64,000 nucleotides of DNA from Arcanobacterium pinnipediorum (GCF_023973165.1 NZ_CP099547.1:1612001-1676000), one strand, 5' to 3'; shown: positions 33,644 to 42,781, counted from the first letter of the stretch. The notes: a model not told the origin generated them from the sequence alone. Made by a program: numbers and translations.

Positions 33644-34087
33644 TCAGCCCTCGACGTCGTCGTTAAACTGCACAAACGCTCGCAACTGCGCACCTAAATA
33701 GTCTCGAATCTCGGTGAACCCACAGTCTTCATAGAAGGCTCGTTGGCGCTCTTCGTCGTCTGTAAGCAACACCTTTTGCCGCACACTCGCGTATGGAGCC
33801 AACGCATACGAGAGCAATCGCCGTCCAACACCCATCTGTTGGAACTTCGGGGAAACAAGGAGATCTTGGATATAAGCTATCGTGGCACAATCCGAAATGA
33901 CTCGACACAAACCGATGAGCTCACCATCCTTGCGAGCCGTAACCACCCGCGTTGAATGCTCCAAACCACGCATTAGCACGTCAAGGTGACGAGTATAGGA
34001 TGTCCAACCAACAGATTCATATAAGGCACGAACCTCGTCACGAGTGAACCTATCTGAGTCAGAAAAAACTATCGAGTCAATCTCCAA
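33644..34087 (-). CDS. GNAT family N-acetyltransferase
   Basis: About 147 residues. The acetyl-CoA site is visible as DLLVSPKFQQMGVGRRLLSYAL (Q-x-x-G-x-G), followed by VLLTDDEERQRAFYEDCGFTE, the usual final strand-helix of the fold. The open frame extends to a GTG at 34129, but AGAGGA is well spaced from the TTG at 34087, where the GNAT fold begins. The acceptor is unknown. A second GNAT gene lies just upstream on the same strand; the two are not closely similar. Confidence 0.78.
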   Translation of the reverse strand: MEIDSIVFSDSDRFTRDEVRALYESVGWTSYTRHLDVLMRGLEHSTRVVTARKDGELIGLCRVISDCATIAYIQDLLVSPKFQQMGVGRRLLSYALAPYASVRQKVLLTDDEERQRAFYEDCGFTEIRDYLGAQLRAFVQFNDDVEG

Positions 34088-34162
34088 CGCTCTATCCTCT
34101 TTTACTGTAGATCTTGGCAACACGCTCACAACTCTCGATGGTCAGTGTTGTTGCGACGGCGG

Positions 34163-34669
34163 TCAAATACAATACCTGCGCGTGTGTCGGCTACCGCTGA
34201 CCAGCGTATTTTCATACACGCCACCACAGCTTTCGATAACTTTACGCGAACCGAGATTCGTTTCATCGCAGGTTAAAAGAATACGCTCAATCTCTAAAGT
34301 ATACGCATAATGAAGTGCCTGGCGAAGAATGTCGGCTGCGTATCCGCGCCGGCGAAAACGTGGGCGTACCGCATAGCCAATATGCCCACCATCGTTAAAC
34401 AGAAACTCGTTCAACGAATGTCGAATACTCACCCGCCCCACCAGCTCCTGAGCAACGAAAGCGCCAAGAAACGTAGCTGGTACGCGCCCGGGAGCAAGAT
34501 TGACACCCTTGGACTCATTATCGAGACGAGATAGATATTGCCTCCAGCTCTCATCCTCGCCTCGCATCAAGAAATCGAATCCGGTTCCTGCGAACTCTTC
34601 GTCGGCGAGCAGAGCCTGGGCTTCGTCGTCGGCAGTGAGCGGGCGCAACGTGAGCGGCAACAATCGCAT
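34163..34669 (-). CDS. GNAT family N-acetyltransferase
   Basis: A 168-residue GNAT protein starting MRLLPLTLRPLTADDEAQAL, a typical first strand and helix. The cofactor loop reads AVRPRFRRRGYAADILRQALHYA (R-R-x-G-Y-A), and LLTCDETNLGSRKVIESCGG is the RimJ/RimL-type segment in which the Asn contacts CoA or substrate. Possible roles are protein N-terminal or antibiotic-like acetylation; no substrate can be assigned. It is followed by a second GNAT gene on the same strand. Confidence 0.82.
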   Translation of the reverse strand: MRLLPLTLRPLTADDEAQALLADEEFAGTGFDFLMRGEDESWRQYLSRLDNESKGVNLAPGRVPATFLGAFVAQELVGRVSIRHSLNEFLFNDGGHIGYAVRPRFRRRGYAADILRQALHYAYTLEIERILLTCDETNLGSRKVIESCGGVYENTLVSGSRHTRRYCI

Positions 34670-34863
34670 GCCGATACCTTTCTAACTAGCTACCAACTGA
34701 AGTGGTTCGATATTCTCACGCACAGCCTCAATTTTATTCACCATCAACTTCTAGATCGTAACAGGTTTGAAGATTGATCTAAAAATGCGGTTCCATCCCG
34801 AAATACCGGCCTAGCCGCAAGGCAGTGTCGGCCGTGATGCGTCGGAAACACCATAACTTTCTC

Positions 34864-35127
34864 CTAATAATGGTATCGGCAAGCAGCTATATATACTGCC
34901 GTCTCGGTGTACTTAAAAACGAGGCGATGTTCATCAGAGATCCTGCGCGACCAATATCCGGCAAGCTCATATTTCAATGGTTCCGGCTTCCCGATACCTT
35001 CGTTTCCGTTGCGCGAAATATCTTTAAGCAAGAGATTGATTCGCTTCAGCATCTTCCGGTCGTGAGCTTGCCACCATAGGTAGTCTTGCCAGGCGTTCTC
35101 ATCCCAGACATATTTCACGCGATTCAC
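34864..35127 (-). CDS. yoeB: Txe/YoeB family mRNA-interferase toxin
   Basis: An 87-residue RelE-superfamily toxin of the YoeB type, which cleaves mRNA at the ribosomal A site. Family features are present: VKYVWDENAWQDYLWWQAHD at the N-terminus, the basic/acidic helix KMLKRINLLLKDI, GKPEPLKYELAGYWSRRI and the conserved C-terminus RLVFKY...CRYHY with catalytic His/Tyr. Full length. The ATG overlaps the antitoxin stop by four bases. It is the second gene of a canonical yefM-yoeB operon. Confidence 0.93.
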   Translation of the reverse strand: MNRVKYVWDENAWQDYLWWQAHDRKMLKRINLLLKDISRNGNEGIGKPEPLKYELAGYWSRRISDEHRLVFKYTETAVYIAACRYHY

Positions 35128-35381
35128 TCCGCTTCAAGGAGTGGCTGAGTTGTACCTTCTCCCGCTTCTAATCGCTCGACAGCATCAAATAGCCTGCGCG
35201 CATTGCGCGGTGACCGCATCAAATACGCGGTTTCTCGCAGCGAATTATAGTCATCGAGCGAAACAATCACTGCAGAATCGTGACCTTTGCGGGTAATGAT
35301 GACCTCTTCACGATCTTCAACAACCGATTTCAGAACATCTGCATAATGTGCACGCGATTCAGAATATGACATAGTTTTCAT
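35124..35381 (-). CDS. yefM: YefM/Phd family antitoxin
   Basis: An 85-residue antitoxin with the Phd/YefM N-terminal DNA-binding fold (MSYSESRAHYADVLKSVVED, then VIITRKGHDSAVIVSLDDYNSL) and a disordered acidic C-terminus that would wrap YoeB. The frame is open much further upstream, but AAGGAGAG sits directly before the ATG at 35381 and the protein is full length from there. Two TGTACA hexamers lie 13-30 bp upstream, the known YefM-YoeB operator arrangement, so autorepression is expected. Confidence 0.93.
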   Translation of the reverse strand: MKTMSYSESRAHYADVLKSVVEDREEVIITRKGHDSAVIVSLDDYNSLRETAYLMRSPRNARRLFDAVERLEAGEGTTQPLLEAE

Positions 35382-35393
35382 AAGAACTCTCCT

Positions 35394-35411
35394 TGTACAA
35401 CTAATTGTACA
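35394..35411 (-). promoter_or_regulatory. YefM-YoeB operator, paired TGTACA hexamers
   Basis: TGTACA occurs at 35394-35399 and 35406-35411, centre to centre 12 bp. The E. coli yefM-yoeB operator uses the same TGTACA core and a comparable long/short palindrome layout. The site overlaps the expected promoter of the toxin-antitoxin pair. Confidence 0.7.
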
Positions 35412-35469
35412 TCTCACCCGGGTATGTGCAAGATTTCGCCAAAACGCGCTACAAATGAGATAACTAGGC

Positions 35470-35590
35470 TCCTGCCCCTGGATCGAGTGTGCACTGAAAC
35501 GGGGAATAGCCTTCCGGCATGACTCGCCGGCTGGTACTCCCCAGAGCCGGGGAGCCGCCACTGCCCGGGCAATCCAGCTTCCACCTAGCA
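35470..35590. other. GC-rich structured intergenic segment
   Basis: This part of the gap between yefM and ychF is markedly more G+C-rich than its surroundings and contains three potential hairpins: CCGGC-ATGACT-CGCCGG, CTCCCC-AGAGCC-GGGGAG and GCCCGGGC. It lies between the terminator of ychF and the promoter of yefM. It might be a small RNA or a dispersed repeat. I could not match it to tmRNA, SRP RNA, 6C RNA or RNase P RNA. Confidence 0.4.
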
Positions 35591-35603
35591 CCCCACCCCG
35601 CTC

Positions 35604-35637
35604 AACAAAAAACTGCGGGAGCCATTGGCTCCCGCAG
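35604..35637 (-). terminator. Terminator of ychF
   Basis: CTGCGGGAGCC-ATT-GGCTCCCGCAG is a perfect stem, followed on the minus strand by TTTTTTG. It lies 20 bp past the ychF stop. Confidence 0.9.
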
Positions 35638-35656
35638 CAAATAATAAAATCAGCAC

Positions 35657-36736
35657 TCACACGTTGAACATGAACTCCACGACGTCACCGTCGTTCATCA
35701 CATATTCTTTGCCTTCCATACGAACCTTGCCATGTGCTTTCGCTTCGGTCACCGAGCCGAACTCAACGAGGTCATCGAAAGAAATCACTTGCGCCTTGAT
35801 AAATCCACGCTCGAAATCGGTGTGGATCACGCCGGCTGCTTGCGGAGCAGTCCAACCCTTGTGGATCGTCCATGCGCGTGCTTCTTTAGGTCCGGCAGTT
35901 AAATAGGTTTGCAGACCGAGGGTATCAAAGCCAACACGCGCCAGCTTGTCCAAACCGGCTTCATCTTGGCCGGTGGATTCGAGCATTTCGCGGGCTTCTT
36001 CTTCGTCGAGCTCAATGAGTTCGGCTTCGAACTTGGCATCGAGGAAGATAGCTTCGGCGGGCGCAACCAACTCGCGCAGCTTGGCTTGCATATCGGTATC
36101 TGCCAAGCCTTCGTCGTCAGTATTAAAGACGTAGATGAATGGCTTGTTGGTCATCAAATGGAAAGTTTTGAGGATCTCTGGGTCAAGATCGCCACCGGCG
36201 GCGTAAAGCGTTTTTCCTTCTTCGAGAATCTTCAGGGCTGCTTGGGCAGTCTCAACCACTTCCTTAGCAACCTTGCGATTGGTCAGTTCCTTCTGCAATC
36301 GGGGTAGTTGCTTTTCCAGGGTCTGGATATCAGCCAGCACGAGCTCGGTGGTGATGGTGTCAATATCGGAGGCCGGATCGACGCGACCATCGACGTGAGT
36401 GACGTCTGGATCTGCGAACGCACGGGTGACTTGGCAGATTGCGTCGGCTTCGCGAATATTAGCTAAGAACTGGTTGCCCAAGCCTTCGCCTTCGGAGGCA
36501 CCGCGCACAATTCCTGCAATATCAACGAAAGACACCGTTGCTGGCAGGATCTTTTGCGACCCGAAAATTTCCGCGAGCCTGTTCAGCCGCGGATCAGGTA
36601 GGGGCACGATCCCCACGTTTGGTTCGATGGTGGCGAACGGGTAGTTCGCTGCCAGCACGTTTGCACGGGTAAGTGCGTTGAACAATGTTGACTTGCCGAC
36701 GTTGGGCAGTCCTGCAATTCCAATAGTTAAAGCCAC
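35657..36736 (-). CDS. ychF: YchF/OLA1 family redox-regulated ATPase
   Basis: A 359-residue universally conserved P-loop protein of the Obg-related YchF/OLA1 group. G1 is GLPNVGKST near residue 8-16, followed by NYPFATIEPNVGIV, G3 DIAGIVRGASEGEGLGNQFL and NTDDEG in place of the canonical NKxD, which explains the ATP preference of the family. A C-terminal TGS domain (DFERGFIKAQVISFDD...) is complete. Binds ribosomes and influences translation and stress response. Full length. Confidence 0.96.
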   Translation of the reverse strand: MALTIGIAGLPNVGKSTLFNALTRANVLAANYPFATIEPNVGIVPLPDPRLNRLAEIFGSQKILPATVSFVDIAGIVRGASEGEGLGNQFLANIREADAICQVTRAFADPDVTHVDGRVDPASDIDTITTELVLADIQTLEKQLPRLQKELTNRKVAKEVVETAQAALKILEEGKTLYAAGGDLDPEILKTFHLMTNKPFIYVFNTDDEGLADTDMQAKLRELVAPAEAIFLDAKFEAELIELDEEEAREMLESTGQDEAGLDKLARVGFDTLGLQTYLTAGPKEARAWTIHKGWTAPQAAGVIHTDFERGFIKAQVISFDDLVEFGSVTEAKAHGKVRMEGKEYVMNDGDVVEFMFNV

Positions 36737-36871
36737 GTGGTCTAGTTTAGTTCACCGTAGTGTTTACGTCACGTTAGATGAGTGTGGGATTGCTTTGATT
36801 TAACGACGACGGTGAGCGGTCACGTTACTCGTCACGCAAAGTATGTGGGAGGCTCGTTTTACACTAAAGCT

Positions 36872-38092
36872 ATGACACTTCCACTCAGTATTTTTATCAT
36901 CGTCCTTGTCCTCACCGCCGCCTGTAGCGCTACCCTAGGTTGGATAATCGGGCGGCGAAGCACTGCTAGCCAAGAAGATAGGTTGCACAGTCAAGTGCGC
37001 GAGTTCCGCGATCAATCACTGTTTTTACAGGGCCAACTCGAATCACTCCAACTCGAAAATCAACATCTGCATAGTCGCATCACCTCTCAAGGTGAAACGG
37101 CGCAAGCGCTAGCTCCCATTGCCCAACAGCTCTCTGCAGTTGATTCCTATGTCCGAGCTTTGGAATCAAAAACTGTCCATCATTTTTCGGCGATCACCAC
37201 TCAGCTACAACACGATGCCAAAATTTCTGCCCAACTATCGCGCACTACAGAATCCTTAGACGCCATGCTGCGCAATTCTTCAGCGCGCGGCACCTGGGGT
37301 GAAGTCCAGCTGCGCCGCATTATCGAAGTAGCTGGAATGCTTCATCGAGTCGATTTCGATGAACAGCTTTCCACATCACAGTTCTCCGAAAGCTCCCAGG
37401 GCCGGGGCCGGCCAGATGTTACGGTTCATCTTCCTAACGGCGCTCACCTAGCAATCGATGCCAAAGTTCCGATGAGTTCCTATATTGCTGCCTTTGAGAT
37501 TTCTGCCAACGATGCTGAGCGAGCCAGTGAACGCCAATCGTTACTCCACGATCACGCCAAAGCTGTGCGCCAACACATCAACGCCTTAAAGAAGCGCAAC
37601 TACCCAGCTGATTTTCCGCAATCGCCACAGCTAACAATCATGTTTTTACCCTCCGAAGGCTTACTTGCCCAAGCCCTAGAATCTGATCCGCAGCTCCTTG
37701 AAGATGCGTTGAGTGAGGGAATCATTCTCGCCTCCCCGGCTTCACTGTTAGCATTGCTACGTTCGGTGGCTGCTATTTGGCGTTCGGCACAAGCTTCGGA
37801 GCAAGCCCGAGAAATCGTTGCGGCAGGCAACGAACTCGTTGACCGGCTCTCGGTCTTTGTCAAACACCTATCTAAGCTCGGCGTTAATCTAACCAATGCA
37901 GTCAAGTCCTATAACAGCGCAATGTCGTCATTAGAATCGCGAGTGCTGGTAACCTATCGCAAGTTCGATGCTCTCAACGATAAGATCAGCGATCTGGAAA
38001 CGGGTTCATCGGTAGTAGATCCCGAGCATGCCAGCACGCGCGCGCTCACTGCCCCGGAATTGCTAGAGTCACGAGAACACAGCGAAGCATAG
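36872..38092 (+). CDS. rmuC: DNA recombination protein RmuC
   Basis: About 406 residues. A membrane-anchoring N-terminus (MTLPLSIFIIVLVLTAACSA) is followed by a coiled-coil region (about 35-130) and the RmuC nuclease-like domain with ARGTWGEVQLRRIIEVAGM, GRPDVTVHLPNGAHLAIDAKVPM and IMFLPSEGLLAQAL. RmuC limits inversions at short inverted repeats in E. coli. The open frame begins at a GTG at 36782, but the ATG at 36872 starts at the membrane anchor. No Shine-Dalgarno sequence precedes it, and TACACT lies six bases upstream, so the mRNA may be leaderless. It is divergent from ychF. Confidence 0.9.
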   Translation: MTLPLSIFIIVLVLTAACSATLGWIIGRRSTASQEDRLHSQVREFRDQSLFLQGQLESLQLENQHLHSRITSQGETAQALAPIAQQLSAVDSYVRALESKTVHHFSAITTQLQHDAKISAQLSRTTESLDAMLRNSSARGTWGEVQLRRIIEVAGMLHRVDFDEQLSTSQFSESSQGRGRPDVTVHLPNGAHLAIDAKVPMSSYIAAFEISANDAERASERQSLLHDHAKAVRQHINALKKRNYPADFPQSPQLTIMFLPSEGLLAQALESDPQLLEDALSEGIILASPASLLALLRSVAAIWRSAQASEQAREIVAAGNELVDRLSVFVKHLSKLGVNLTNAVKSYNSAMSSLESRVLVTYRKFDALNDKISDLETGSSVVDPEHASTRALTAPELLESREHSEA

Positions 38093-38197
38093 GGAGCAAT
38101 GAACACCCTGGCCGTGAACATAGGGGGTCGTGAACACAGAAGGTCATGCACACAGGGAGCACTTTAGCTTCGGTTGCGGTGCATTTTCTGTGCCAGC

Positions 38198-39406
38198 TTA
38201 GGATTCAGTGGCTTCTTCGTCCCGGGCTAGGCGTCCGGTGCTGCGTGCGGTAGACCTGCGCGAAGCGGTCTTTTCACGAGCCTTGTGTGGGCGATCTACA
38301 TCCACCCCGGTAGCTTTCAACTCACCGCGCAGATTCTTCGGCAACGAAAAATGCACATCTTCTTGAACAGTGAATACCGGCTCCACTGAGGTAAAACCCC
38401 ACTCTTTGAGCTGATCAACAACATCGCGCACCAGGATCTCTGGCACCGATGCCCCTGAGGTCACGCCAATCGTTGCGGCCCCCTCGAGCCAGTCACGCTC
38501 TAGCTCTTCGGCCTTGTCAACTCGGTAAGATGCGCGGGCACCGCCTTCCAAAGCAACCTCAACCAAGCGGACCGAGTTCGAAGAATTAGCCGAACCAACC
38601 ACGATCACAACATCACATTCGGGAGCCATCTTCTTCACCGAACCCTGGCGGTTTTGCGTCGCATAGCAAATATCGTCACTGGGCGGATTCATCAGATTCG
38701 GGAAGCGCTGGCGCAACAACTCAACCGTCTTCATCGTTTCGTCAACCGACAACGTCGTCTGCGAAATCCACACCACCCGATCAGGGTCACGCACCTGAAC
38801 GTGGGCAACATCTTCTGGACCGTTAACAACTTGGATATGATCGGGAGCCTCGCCTTGGGTGCCTTCAACTTCCTCATGGCCGCTGTGACCGATCAGCAAA
38901 ATATCGTAGTCCTGATCAGCGAAGCGCACCGCCTGCTTGTGGACCTTCGTCACCAGCGGGCAGGTTGCGTCAATGGTTTGAAGCATCCGGCGATGAGCTG
39001 CCTCGTGAACTGCCGGCGAAACTCCGTGCGCAGAAAAAACAACACGGGCACCTTCGGGGACGTCGTCAGTATCGTGAACAAAAATCGCTCCACGCTTCGT
39101 CAAAGTCTCCACCACGAACTTGTTGTGCACAATCTCCTTGCGCACATACACCGGCGGGCCATAAAGCTCGAGCGCCTTTTCCACCGTATCGACAGCGCGA
39201 TCAACCCCGGCACAGTAACCGCGCGGGGTAGCAATCAAAATGCGTTTACCTTCGTCGTTGGGCTCGGAAACGATGTCGGCCGGAAACGCCGAAGCACCCG
39301 CCAACGAAACCGTCCCAGCTTTTACAGGGTTCTCTTCGATTCTCACGAACCCAAGACTAACAGCTCCAACTCCCTCCTGCTTATTACCTCGTGCACATTC
39401 GACCAT
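38198..39406 (-). CDS. ispH: 4-hydroxy-3-methylbut-2-enyl diphosphate reductase
   Basis: About 402 residues; the last enzyme of the MEP isoprenoid pathway, converting HMBPP to IPP and DMAPP using a [4Fe-4S] cluster. The three cluster cysteines are seen in [26 protein letters not shown] and [21 protein letters not shown] ICYATQNRQ. The HGV and H-x-G-H loops ([25 protein letters not shown]) are intact. The N-terminal ~55 residues before [11 protein letters not shown] and the basic C-terminal tail ([19 protein letters not shown]) exceed the core enzyme; the true start may be a GTG nearer the core. It is divergent from xseA. Confidence 0.94.
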   Translation of the reverse strand: MVECARGNKQEGVGAVSLGFVRIEENPVKAGTVSLAGASAFPADIVSEPNDEGKRILIATPRGYCAGVDRAVDTVEKALELYGPPVYVRKEIVHNKFVVETLTKRGAIFVHDTDDVPEGARVVFSAHGVSPAVHEAAHRRMLQTIDATCPLVTKVHKQAVRFADQDYDILLIGHSGHEEVEGTQGEAPDHIQVVNGPEDVAHVQVRDPDRVVWISQTTLSVDETMKTVELLRQRFPNLMNPPSDDICYATQNRQGSVKKMAPECDVVIVVGSANSSNSVRLVEVALEGGARASYRVDKAEELERDWLEGAATIGVTSGASVPEILVRDVVDQLKEWGFTSVEPVFTVQEDVHFSLPKNLRGELKATGVDVDRPHKAREKTASRRSTARSTGRLARDEEATES

Positions 39407-39521
39407 TTTCGCGCTGGGACTTTCGCCCAAAATTTCAGCGGCGCACGCACCTTAAAATTGAAAAGAATTATCTTCGGCACTGAAAGTACCGACATTCATT
39501 GAGAATAGGTCGTTAAAGCCC

Positions 39522-40775
39522 ATGAGCGCAACGGTTACCATTCCGGTTGGCCTGCCGCAGGTGGCCCGGGAAACAACCCCCGAACACCCGTGGCCATTAC
39601 GTCTGCTTAACGCGAAAATCGCTGAATATGTGTCGAAAATGTCACGGCTGTGGGTTGAAGGAGAAATCATTACCCTCACTCGCCGCCCTGGTGCTAAAGT
39701 CCAATTCTTCACCGTGGCAGACCTCGAAGATAAAGCCGCAATCACCTGTAAAATCTTCACTCACGCCCTGCCCGAAGGAATCGACTCCGGTTCTCGCGTC
39801 GTCATGTTGGCCAAACCGGACTTTTGGACTGGGAACGGCACGCTCTCCTTACACGTCGATGAAATTCGCACAGTGGGACTAGGCGATATCCTGGCCCGCA
39901 TCGAAGCGTTAAAGAACAAGCTCGCCACCGAAGGGCTCTTCAGCCCAGCACGCAAAAAACCACTGCCGTTCTTGCCACATACCATTGGCCTGATCGTCGG
40001 GCGTAACACCAAAGCACTCCACGACGTCCAAGTAAATGCCCGGACGCGATGGGCCAGTGCCCGCTTCGAAGTACGCGAAGTTGTTGTCCAAGGCCCAACT
40101 GCCGTCCAAGAAATCCTTCCAGCACTTGCCCAACTCGATGCCCTGCCCGAAGTTGAGGTTATCGTTATCGCCCGCGGGGGCGGATCGGTTGAAGATCTCC
40201 TGCCGTTTTCAGACGAGCAGCTCGTGCGGGCAGTAGCCCAAACTACAACCCCCGTCGTCTCAGCCATCGGGCACGAAACCGATAATCCACTTCTCGATCT
40301 CGTTGCAGATTTTCGCGCCTCAACCCCAACCGATGCAGCACGCTCAATCGTTCCAGACGTCAGCGAAGAATACACCAAGATCCACCAAGCACTCGCCCGC
40401 GGTCGCACCGCCATGAACTCACTGCTTGAGCGTGCCCAGGCAGATATTCTCACGCAACGCTCCCGCCCAGTTCTCGCCCACCCCCAATCGCTTCTCCAAA
40501 CTCGAGAACTAGAACTTAACCAACTGCGCCAATGGTTGGATAACAATTTTGACCGACTCTTAACCCACCACACGTCCGCCATAGAATCCGCACTAGCCCA
40601 CCTGCGAGCCCTTTCCCCACTTTCGACGCTCCAACGCGGCTATGCAGTCTTACGCACCGAATCCGGCGTCGTCACAGGTGTGAATATGGCAAAACCTGGC
40701 ACAGCGCTCATCGCCCAACTACATGACGGAACAATCACAACCACAGTAACGTCAGCTGAAAGGACAACCTCATGA
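39522..40775 (+). CDS. xseA: Exodeoxyribonuclease VII large subunit
   Basis: A 417-residue ExoVII large subunit. The N-terminal OB-fold (LRLLNAKIAEYVSKMSRLWVEGEI...VQFFTVAD) binds single-stranded DNA. The catalytic domain shows IGLIVGRNTKALHDV, VIARGGGSVEDLLPF and SAIGHETDNPLLDLVADFRASTPTDAA, followed by a helical C-terminal region. It degrades ssDNA to oligonucleotides together with XseB. The stop overlaps the xseB start by four bases. Full length. Confidence 0.95.
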   Translation: MSATVTIPVGLPQVARETTPEHPWPLRLLNAKIAEYVSKMSRLWVEGEIITLTRRPGAKVQFFTVADLEDKAAITCKIFTHALPEGIDSGSRVVMLAKPDFWTGNGTLSLHVDEIRTVGLGDILARIEALKNKLATEGLFSPARKKPLPFLPHTIGLIVGRNTKALHDVQVNARTRWASARFEVREVVVQGPTAVQEILPALAQLDALPEVEVIVIARGGGSVEDLLPFSDEQLVRAVAQTTTPVVSAIGHETDNPLLDLVADFRASTPTDAARSIVPDVSEEYTKIHQALARGRTAMNSLLERAQADILTQRSRPVLAHPQSLLQTRELELNQLRQWLDNNFDRLLTHHTSAIESALAHLRALSPLSTLQRGYAVLRTESGVVTGVNMAKPGTALIAQLHDGTITTTVTSAERTTS

Positions 40776-41029
40776 ATCCTCGCGACCCTCAAGAACTCGA
40801 CGCCCAGGTCGCCACACTCAGCTACGAAGAAGCACGCACCCGGCTCGTTGATACCGTCGCCAGACTAGAACAAGGCAATATCCCACTCGAAGAAGCCCTC
40901 GAACTGTGGGAACTAGGCGAAGCACTCGCCCGACGATGCGAATCCTGGCTCGCCGGCGCCCGCGAACGCCTCGCCCACGCCCAAGAACAAACACGCGCAG
41001 TGCTCGATACTGACCCAGGTGACAACTAA
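40772..41029 (+). CDS. xseB: Exodeoxyribonuclease VII small subunit
   Basis: An 85-residue helical protein with the family pattern YEEARTRLVDTVARLEQGNIPLEEALELWELGE, in sections over residues 19-50, then a second helix and a polar tail. XseB wraps around XseA and is needed for a stable ExoVII complex. It overlaps xseA by ATGA and is followed directly by the kinase gene (its TAA abuts the next ATG). Confidence 0.94.
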   Translation: MNPRDPQELDAQVATLSYEEARTRLVDTVARLEQGNIPLEEALELWELGEALARRCESWLAGARERLAHAQEQTRAVLDTDPGDN

Positions 41030-41977
41030 ATGTCATCCTTTGTAGTGATCGGAGAATCCCTCCTCGACGAAGTCCAACGCGGCACACTTCGCACCATCCA
41101 TCCAGGCGGTGCGCCCCTGAATGTTGCCGTTGGGCTGGCACGTCTCGAACGTGACGTCACCTTAATCACCCGCATCGGCCAGGACGACGACGGCGAAACA
41201 ATCATACGTTTTCTCACCGATTCTGCAGTGCGGCTATACCCTGGATCGATCGATCATCACCCAACCTCAACCGCACACGCCCAACTCGATCCACACGGTA
41301 ACGCCAGCTACACCTTTGATGTACGCTCAGATTTTCCGCCCCCGCCAACATTACAGCACGCACTCAAACCACGCCTAGTCCATATCGGTTCACTTGGCGC
41401 CCATCTCGAACCAGGTGCAACTACGCTACGCTCCTGGCTATCATACTTTGGCGACTTTTCAACAATCTCCTACGACCCAAACGTACGCCTAGGCTTAATG
41501 GGACCTCCAGAAAAGCTACGCCGCGAAATCGATGAACTCATGCCGGCAATCGACGTCGTTAAGGCTTCCATCGACGACATGGCAGCTTTGGGCGGGCCAA
41601 CCGATCCGCACGCGAGCGCTAACTATTTCCTAGACCGTGGCGCCCAACTGGTTGTGATAACAATGGGAGCACACGGACTCCTTCTAGCTACCGCCACAAC
41701 ACAAGTGTATGTTCCGGCAGTAGACATACCGGTAGTCGATACAGTTGGTGCGGGAGATTCTTTGATGTCTGCACTCATCGACGGGCTATCTCGGATGAGT
41801 TTTTTAGGTGGCGAAGACGGCGAAGCCTTACGCGATATTTCCCGGCAAGGACTTACCTCACTGGGCGCTTACGCCGCTGCGGCAGCTGGTATCACAGTGG
41901 CACGTCCGGGCGCTCAATGCCCTACCCGTGAAGAACTATCATCGTCGATGGATCTATATTCCAGCGATCTTTTGTAG
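41030..41977 (+). CDS. PfkB family carbohydrate kinase (fructokinase-like)
   Basis: A 315-residue ribokinase/PfkB kinase. The substrate-binding motif GGAPLNVAVGLARL lies near residue 25-38, the anion-hole/catalytic motif DTVGAGDSLMSALIDG near 238-253 with catalytic Asp, and VVKASIDDMAAL is the typical central segment. Fructose or a related sugar is the usual substrate for this subgroup, but exact specificity is open. It starts immediately after the xseB stop, so it is co-transcribed with xseAB, an operon link without an obvious functional reason. Confidence 0.88.
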   Translation: MSSFVVIGESLLDEVQRGTLRTIHPGGAPLNVAVGLARLERDVTLITRIGQDDDGETIIRFLTDSAVRLYPGSIDHHPTSTAHAQLDPHGNASYTFDVRSDFPPPPTLQHALKPRLVHIGSLGAHLEPGATTLRSWLSYFGDFSTISYDPNVRLGLMGPPEKLRREIDELMPAIDVVKASIDDMAALGGPTDPHASANYFLDRGAQLVVITMGAHGLLLATATTQVYVPAVDIPVVDTVGAGDSLMSALIDGLSRMSFLGGEDGEALRDISRQGLTSLGAYAAAAAGITVARPGAQCPTREELSSSMDLYSSDLL

Positions 41978-42019
41978 TAACCACCGGCCTGCGCCGCCCA
42001 ACCGGGCTTACCGGCGTCG

Positions 42020-42781
42020 TCACTTTCCTTTGCGACGCTCGCGCAACGAGTAGTCACGTAACGCACGCAAGAAATCAATACGGCGAAAATCCGGCCAATA
42101 GGTTTCGCAAAAATAAAGTTCGGTGTGAACCGTCTGCCACAGCATGAAACCACTCATACGCTGTTCGCCAGAGGTGCGGATAATCAAATCTGGATCTGGT
42201 TGGCCCTTAGTGTAAATATGATCGGTAATCGCATCGACGCTAATTGAATTAGCAACATCGCTCAACGTTGCACCCGAGGCGGCCTGTTCATGGAGATAAT
42301 CTTGAACGGCCTGCGTGATTTCTTGCCGGCCACCATAGCCAATTGCCACATTAACGATCATCCCGCTATGGTTCTTGGTGTGCTCTGCAGCAGCTCGTAG
42401 CGCATTGGCTGATTCACTAGGCAACAAATCGAGGTCGCCTAAAACTCGGATCTGCCACGAGGAATTAACAGCTAGTTGGCCTACTGCTCCCACAATAATA
42501 TTAAGTAACTCATCAAGCTCTTTAGGAGAGCGCTGCAAATTATCGGTACTGAGCATCCACAGTGTCACAATCGATACACCGGCTTCTTCTGCCCAACCCA
42601 ACACTTCCGAAATATGGTCTGCACCGCGGCGGTGGCCATGTGCTACCGGAGTGCCTAACGCTCGTGCCCAACGGCGGTTGCCATCGAGAATAATGCCGAT
42701 ATGGCGCGGAACATCAATCCCTTTGATTTCACGAGAAAGCCTACGTTCATAGATCCGATACAGGAAATCCATTGCGATCAT
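42020..42781 (-). CDS. uppS: Isoprenyl (undecaprenyl-type) diphosphate synthase
   Basis: About 253 residues of the cis-prenyltransferase family. Signature blocks are HIGIILDGNRRWARALG (catalytic Asp and P-loop), AHGHRRGADHISEVLGWAEE, TLWMLSTDNLQRS, IGYGGRQEI and DLIIRTSGEQRMSGFMLWQ, with the final YFCETYWPDF. It condenses IPP units into the lipid carrier for cell-wall synthesis or a shorter cis-prenyl product. The open frame reaches 42802. The ATG at 42781 is preceded by AAAGGCGG at 7-base spacing. It is convergent with the PfkB gene. Confidence 0.93.
   Translation of the reverse strand: MIAMDFLYRIYERRLSREIKGIDVPRHIGIILDGNRRWARALGTPVAHGHRRGADHISEVLGWAEEAGVSIVTLWMLSTDNLQRSPKELDELLNIIVGAVGQLAVNSSWQIRVLGDLDLLPSESANALRAAAEHTKNHSGMIVNVAIGYGGRQEITQAVQDYLHEQAASGATLSDVANSISVDAITDHIYTKGQPDPDLIIRTSGEQRMSGFMLWQTVHTELYFCETYWPDFRRIDFLRALRDYSLRERRKGK

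Noticed and set aside
35382..35660. Upstream extension of the yefM open frame (178 residues in total)
   Set aside because: The ribosome binding site AAGGAGAG and the full-length family N-terminus fix the start at 35381. The extension crosses the operator, the GC-rich segment and the ychF terminator.
38654..39502. 282-residue open frame antisense to ispH
   Set aside because: Shadow frame of the conserved reductase; composition is unlike a real protein.
39761..40582. 273-residue open frame antisense to xseA
   Set aside because: Arg/Ser/Trp-rich shadow of a strongly conserved gene; no recognisable motif or ribosome binding site.
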